DNA of 8,976 nucleotides, taken from contig JAKJCD010000068.1 in the NCBI GenBank assembly GCA_022706625.1, forward strand, positions 286 to 9,261. Reading direction: 5' to 3'. Below the pieces are notes generated by a model that ran no database searches, had not been told where the DNA came from, and saw only the letters and a list, made by a program, of their open reading frames with translations. This DNA comes from Bacillota bacterium (GTDB lineage: Bacteria > Bacillota > Clostridia > Peptostreptococcales > Anaerovoracaceae). Within the stretch, counting starts at the first letter, position 1, and each line of letters opens with the position of its first letter. Shown one piece after another: positions 6,526 to 8,976 of this stretch. Both the position numbers and the translations under genes were made by a program.

Positions 6526-7878
6526 ATGGAGCTTGTATCGAATTATGGAATTATAAGTCTAATTCCTGTAACAGTGGTCATCACCACTGCCGTCATTTCT
6601 CGCAGAACCGTCGAACCGTTGATATTGGGTGCGTTAGTCGGTTATGCAATCCTTTATAAAGCATCCTTTTTTACGGAATTCCTTTACGGATTCACTACGA
6701 TCATATCGGAAAACGGGTGGTTTATTCTGGTGTTCGGACTTTACGGCATTGTGATCGTACTGCTGGAAAAGTCGGGCGGAGCATTGGGGTTCGGCGATTT
6801 TGGCGCAAAGGTGGCGAAAACGAGAGCATCGTCCCTGCTCATTACATGGGTACTGGGCATCCTTGTGTTTATTGATGATTATTTGAACAACCTGGGCGTC
6901 GGCACGGCGATGAGGAATATAACCGACAAGCATAAGGTCGCCCGGGAGTATCTGGCTTTTGTCGTTAATTCAACAGGGGCAGCCGTATGCGTACTGGTAC
7001 CCATGTCATCCTGGGCCATACTGATGGTTTCAATTTATGATGAGCTTGGAGTGCAGGTAGACGGCAGCAGTTTCACTGCCTATGTACATACGATCCCGTT
7101 CATGTTCTATGCATGGGCGGCTGTGCTGTTCATTCCGTTTCTTGCCACAGGATTAGTGCCTTTGTGGGGACCCATGAAGAAAGCCCAGTTGAGATCGAAT
7201 GAGGGCAATTTATTCCCAGAGGATTCCAAGGTGAAACAGATCAGCGGGTACGAAGATGTCAAAAAAACAAGCATGTGGAACTTTATCGTTCCGATGCTTG
7301 CTTTGATTGCGGTAACCCTTTACACCAATGACATATTGATCGGCATGGGCGTGGGATTCGTAGTCTGCATCTTCCTTTATATTCCTCAGAAAATAATGAC
7401 CATGGGCGAACTTTGCGAGCATTCGGTCGAAGGGTTTAAGAGCATGGTTTTATGTACCGGCATAGTGCTTTCGGCGTTTCTGCTTCAAAGGGCAAACGGT
7501 GAGCTGGGATTGACCGAATATGTGATATCCGTAGCAGAGCCCGTAATCAATGCAAAACTTCTGCCGGTTATCGCTTTTATTATTTGCTCGGCCATTGCTT
7601 CCGCAACCGGCAGCTTTTGGGGCACCATGACAATCGCATCGCCTATTTTGATCCCCCTGGCAGCCACGCTGGGAGCAGATACGATTTTAGTAGGAGGAGC
7701 TATTGTTTCCGCCGGAGCATTCGGGAGCCATACCTGCTTCTTCGGTGACGCCGTTACCCTGGCCTCTGCCGTAACCGGGATAACAAACACCGATTACGCA
7801 AAGACCGCACTGCCGATAATAGCAGCCCCCACTGTCGTTGCGCTTATTTTGTTTACTGTGTTTGGTTTTATTATTTAA
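6526..7878 (+). CDS. nhaC: NhaC-family Na+/H+ antiporter (possible organic solute carrier)
   Basis: A 450-residue integral membrane protein with about 11-12 hydrophobic segments. Family-typical stretches are LVFIDDYLNNLGVG near 115, VVNSTGAAVCVLVPMSSWAI near 150, and near the C-terminus ATGSFWGTMTIASPILIP and SAGAFGSHTCFFGDAVTLAS, whose conserved Gly/Ser/His/Asp residues lie in the transport core of NhaC-type carriers. The family exchanges Na+ for H+, and related members exchange malate or lactate. The frame is open from 6445, but that extension would overlie the sigma-54 promoter and its predicted start. AAGGAGG (6514-6520) 5 nt before ATG 6526 fixes the start. It is followed after 12 nt by the amidase gene, so the two form an operon. 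The carrier may expel or import a compound linked to the amidase, or restore ion balance when ammonia is released. The specific ion or solute is not deducible. Confidence 0.88.
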   Translation: MELVSNYGIISLIPVTVVITTAVISRRTVEPLILGALVGYAILYKASFFTEFLYGFTTIISENGWFILVFGLYGIVIVLLEKSGGALGFGDFGAKVAKTRASSLLITWVLGILVFIDDYLNNLGVGTAMRNITDKHKVAREYLAFVVNSTGAAVCVLVPMSSWAILMVSIYDELGVQVDGSSFTAYVHTIPFMFYAWAAVLFIPFLATGLVPLWGPMKKAQLRSNEGNLFPEDSKVKQISGYEDVKKTSMWNFIVPMLALIAVTLYTNDILIGMGVGFVVCIFLYIPQKIMTMGELCEHSVEGFKSMVLCTGIVLSAFLLQRANGELGLTEYVISVAEPVINAKLLPVIAFIICSAIASATGSFWGTMTIASPILIPLAATLGADTILVGGAIVSAGAFGSHTCFFGDAVTLASAVTGITNTDYAKTALPIIAAPTVVALILFTVFGFII

Positions 7879-7890
7879 AGGAGAGAGAAG

Positions 7891-8772
7891 ATGAATAAAG
7901 GTAAAGTAAAGGTCGGCATGACTCAGTTTCACTGTGTCCCGGACAGGGCGGAAAATATGAAAAAGGCGGAAGCGCAGATAAGGGCCATGGCGGCAAAAGG
8001 GGCAAAGATCATTTGTACTCAGGAGCTTTTCAACGGATTGTATTTCCCACAGACCATTGATTATACAAAATATGATTGGGCTGAGCCTGTAGACGGGCCG
8101 ACTAATCAGAAGATGATTGCTCTGGCAAAAGAGCTGGATGTCGTCATTGTAAGCAGCTTTTATGAGTATGCCATGGATGGTGTTTACTTTAACAGCGTTG
8201 CGGCAATCGATCCGGACGGCACTATTTTGGGTGTATACAGAAAACACCATATCCCCGAAGGTCCCCAGTATATTGAAAAATATTATTTTACACCGGGAGA
8301 TTCGCCATACATCGTATTTAAGAGCAAGTACGGCAACTTCGGAGTGCTGATCTGCTGGGATCAATGGTTCCCGGAGCCGACACGGATCTTGGCGCTCAAA
8401 GGCGCGGACTTTGTATTCTATCCTTCCGCTATAGGTTCCGAACCCGATAATCCGGAATTGGATACGTCTCAAACCTGGATCGATGGTATGAGAGGCCATG
8501 CGATCCATAACAACTTCTACGTTTGCGCCTGTAACAGGGTGGGGAGAGAAGATGCCGTTGACGGAAGCGGTTTTATGGAGTTTTACGGCAGGGGCTTTGT
8601 GGCCGATCCTTGGGGAAAATTGATTGCGGAAGGTAAATACAACGAAGAGGACATGGTTGTTGCTGAATTGGATTTGGATGAGATCAAAATATCAAGAGAC
8701 ATTTTGCAGTTCCACAGGGACAGGAGAGTAGATTCTTACGGAGAGCTCCTGAAGCTCTGCATTTGCGAATAG
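7891..8772 (+). CDS. aguB: N-carbamoylputrescine amidase-like nitrilase-superfamily hydrolase
   Basis: A 293-residue cytosolic amidase of the nitrilase superfamily. The catalytic triad is clear: E45 in TQELF, K118 in YRKHHIP and C155 in LICWDQWFPEP. Beyond these, EKYYFTPGDS, YPSAIGSEP, MRGHAIHNNFYVCACNRVG and FYGRGFVADPWG follow the N-carbamoylputrescine amidase (AguB) pattern rather than plain omega-amidase. AguB hydrolyses N-carbamoylputrescine to putrescine, CO2 and ammonia, the last step of agmatine degradation. Length is normal and the C-terminus (FHRDRRVDSYGELLKL) is intact. AAAGGAGAG precedes the ATG by a few bases, and only 12 nt separate it from the antiporter gene. No agmatine deiminase (AguA) is present here, so it may act on another N-carbamoyl amine or amino acid (for example as a beta-ureidopropionase-like enzyme). 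The symbol reflects family resemblance, not a proven substrate. The long antisense frame 7687-8508 is a shadow. Confidence 0.88.
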   Translation: MNKGKVKVGMTQFHCVPDRAENMKKAEAQIRAMAAKGAKIICTQELFNGLYFPQTIDYTKYDWAEPVDGPTNQKMIALAKELDVVIVSSFYEYAMDGVYFNSVAAIDPDGTILGVYRKHHIPEGPQYIEKYYFTPGDSPYIVFKSKYGNFGVLICWDQWFPEPTRILALKGADFVFYPSAIGSEPDNPELDTSQTWIDGMRGHAIHNNFYVCACNRVGREDAVDGSGFMEFYGRGFVADPWGKLIAEGKYNEEDMVVAELDLDEIKISRDILQFHRDRRVDSYGELLKLCICE

Positions 8773-8818
8773 GTCAAAGCCGGATGTAAGCAGCGGTAAG
8801 CGGAGTGGCACCGGGCAT

Positions 8819-8939
8819 CAATTGAGATGACGGCTGGGTCAATGACAATGCAGGCAATTGAGATGACGGCTGGGTCAATGACAATGCAGGCAATTGAGAT
8901 GACGACTGGGTCAATGACAATGCAGGCAATTGAGATGAC
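8819..8939. repeat. 36-bp tandem repeat, 3 full units plus 13 nt
   Basis: Units begin at 8819, 8855, 8891 and 8927 with CAATTGAGATGAC and end CAATGACAATGCAGG. Units 1 and 2 are identical, unit 3 differs by one base (GACGACTGGG for GACGGCTGGG), and unit 4 stops after 13 nt. The period is a multiple of three, and one forward frame is open from 8800 through the window edge, where each unit would encode MTAGSMTMQAIE (T for A in unit 3). ATG 8827 lacks a convincing ribosome site, so coding status is unresolved. It begins 46 nt after the amidase stop. No rho-independent terminator was seen between the amidase stop and the repeat. Confidence 0.95.
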
Positions 8940-8976
8940 ACAGGATGGTAAGCGGGCTGACCTCCGGAGCCGGCGG

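Noticed and set aside
7687..8508. 273-codon open frame on the minus strand
   Set aside because: It lies antisense to the 3' end of nhaC and most of the amidase gene, resembles no known family, and has no plausible ribosome site. Both sense genes have complete family motifs.
8800..8818. GGAGTGGCACCGGG resembling the T-box antiterminator core
   Set aside because: It matches only part of the AGGGTGGNACCGCG consensus and begins just 30 nt after the amidase stop, leaving no room for a T-box stem I. No terminator/antiterminator pair follows.

Overview
The window reads as a chromosomal segment from an anaerobic, amino-acid-using Firmicute, most likely a clostridium. The grounds are strong AGGAGG-type ribosome binding sites, moderate GC with AT-rich intergenic DNA, and a PAS-sensing sigma-54 activator beside a sodium-coupled transport and amidohydrolase operon. 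Genus cannot be set from the sequence alone. No rRNA, tRNA, CRISPR array, transposase gene or phage gene was seen.

Left half, minus strand. From right to left: a PutP-type sodium/proline symporter (3385-1817), an M20 zinc peptidase or deacylase (1750-542), and the N-terminal part of a PAS-domain protein that runs off the left edge (355-1). The symporter and peptidase are 66 nt apart and look like one operon for taking up and processing an amino acid or acylated amino acid. A perfect 26-bp inverted repeat (464-526) follows the peptidase gene. One arm of it recurs, in the same orientation, in the intergenic DNA upstream of putP (3787-3812), so the symporter/peptidase unit is bracketed by direct copies of one repeat.

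Centre. A roughly 620-nt non-coding stretch (3386-4005) separates the divergent halves and holds that second repeat copy plus weak candidate promoters and dyads.

Right half, plus strand. A TM1586-like nitroreductase (4006-4713), a PAS / AAA+ / Fis-HTH sigma-54 activator (4854-6257), an NhaC-family antiporter (6526-7878) and an N-carbamoylputrescine amidase-like nitrilase-superfamily enzyme (7891-8772). Between activator and antiporter lie, in order, a dyad well placed to be the activator's upstream binding site, a rho-independent terminator, and a well-matched -24/-12 promoter. The simplest reading is that the activator senses a small metabolite through PAS and switches on the antiporter/amidase operon through sigma-54. 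The amidase would release CO2, ammonia and an amine or amino acid from an N-carbamoyl compound, and the carrier would move the substrate or product or manage Na+/H+. No agmatine deiminase is visible, so the true substrate is open.

Right edge. Downstream of the amidase is a 36-bp tandem repeat (three full copies plus 13 nt, 8819-8939). No full new multi-gene system was recognised. The most informative features are the self-contained sigma-54 control unit, the hairpin repeat family and the tandem repeat.
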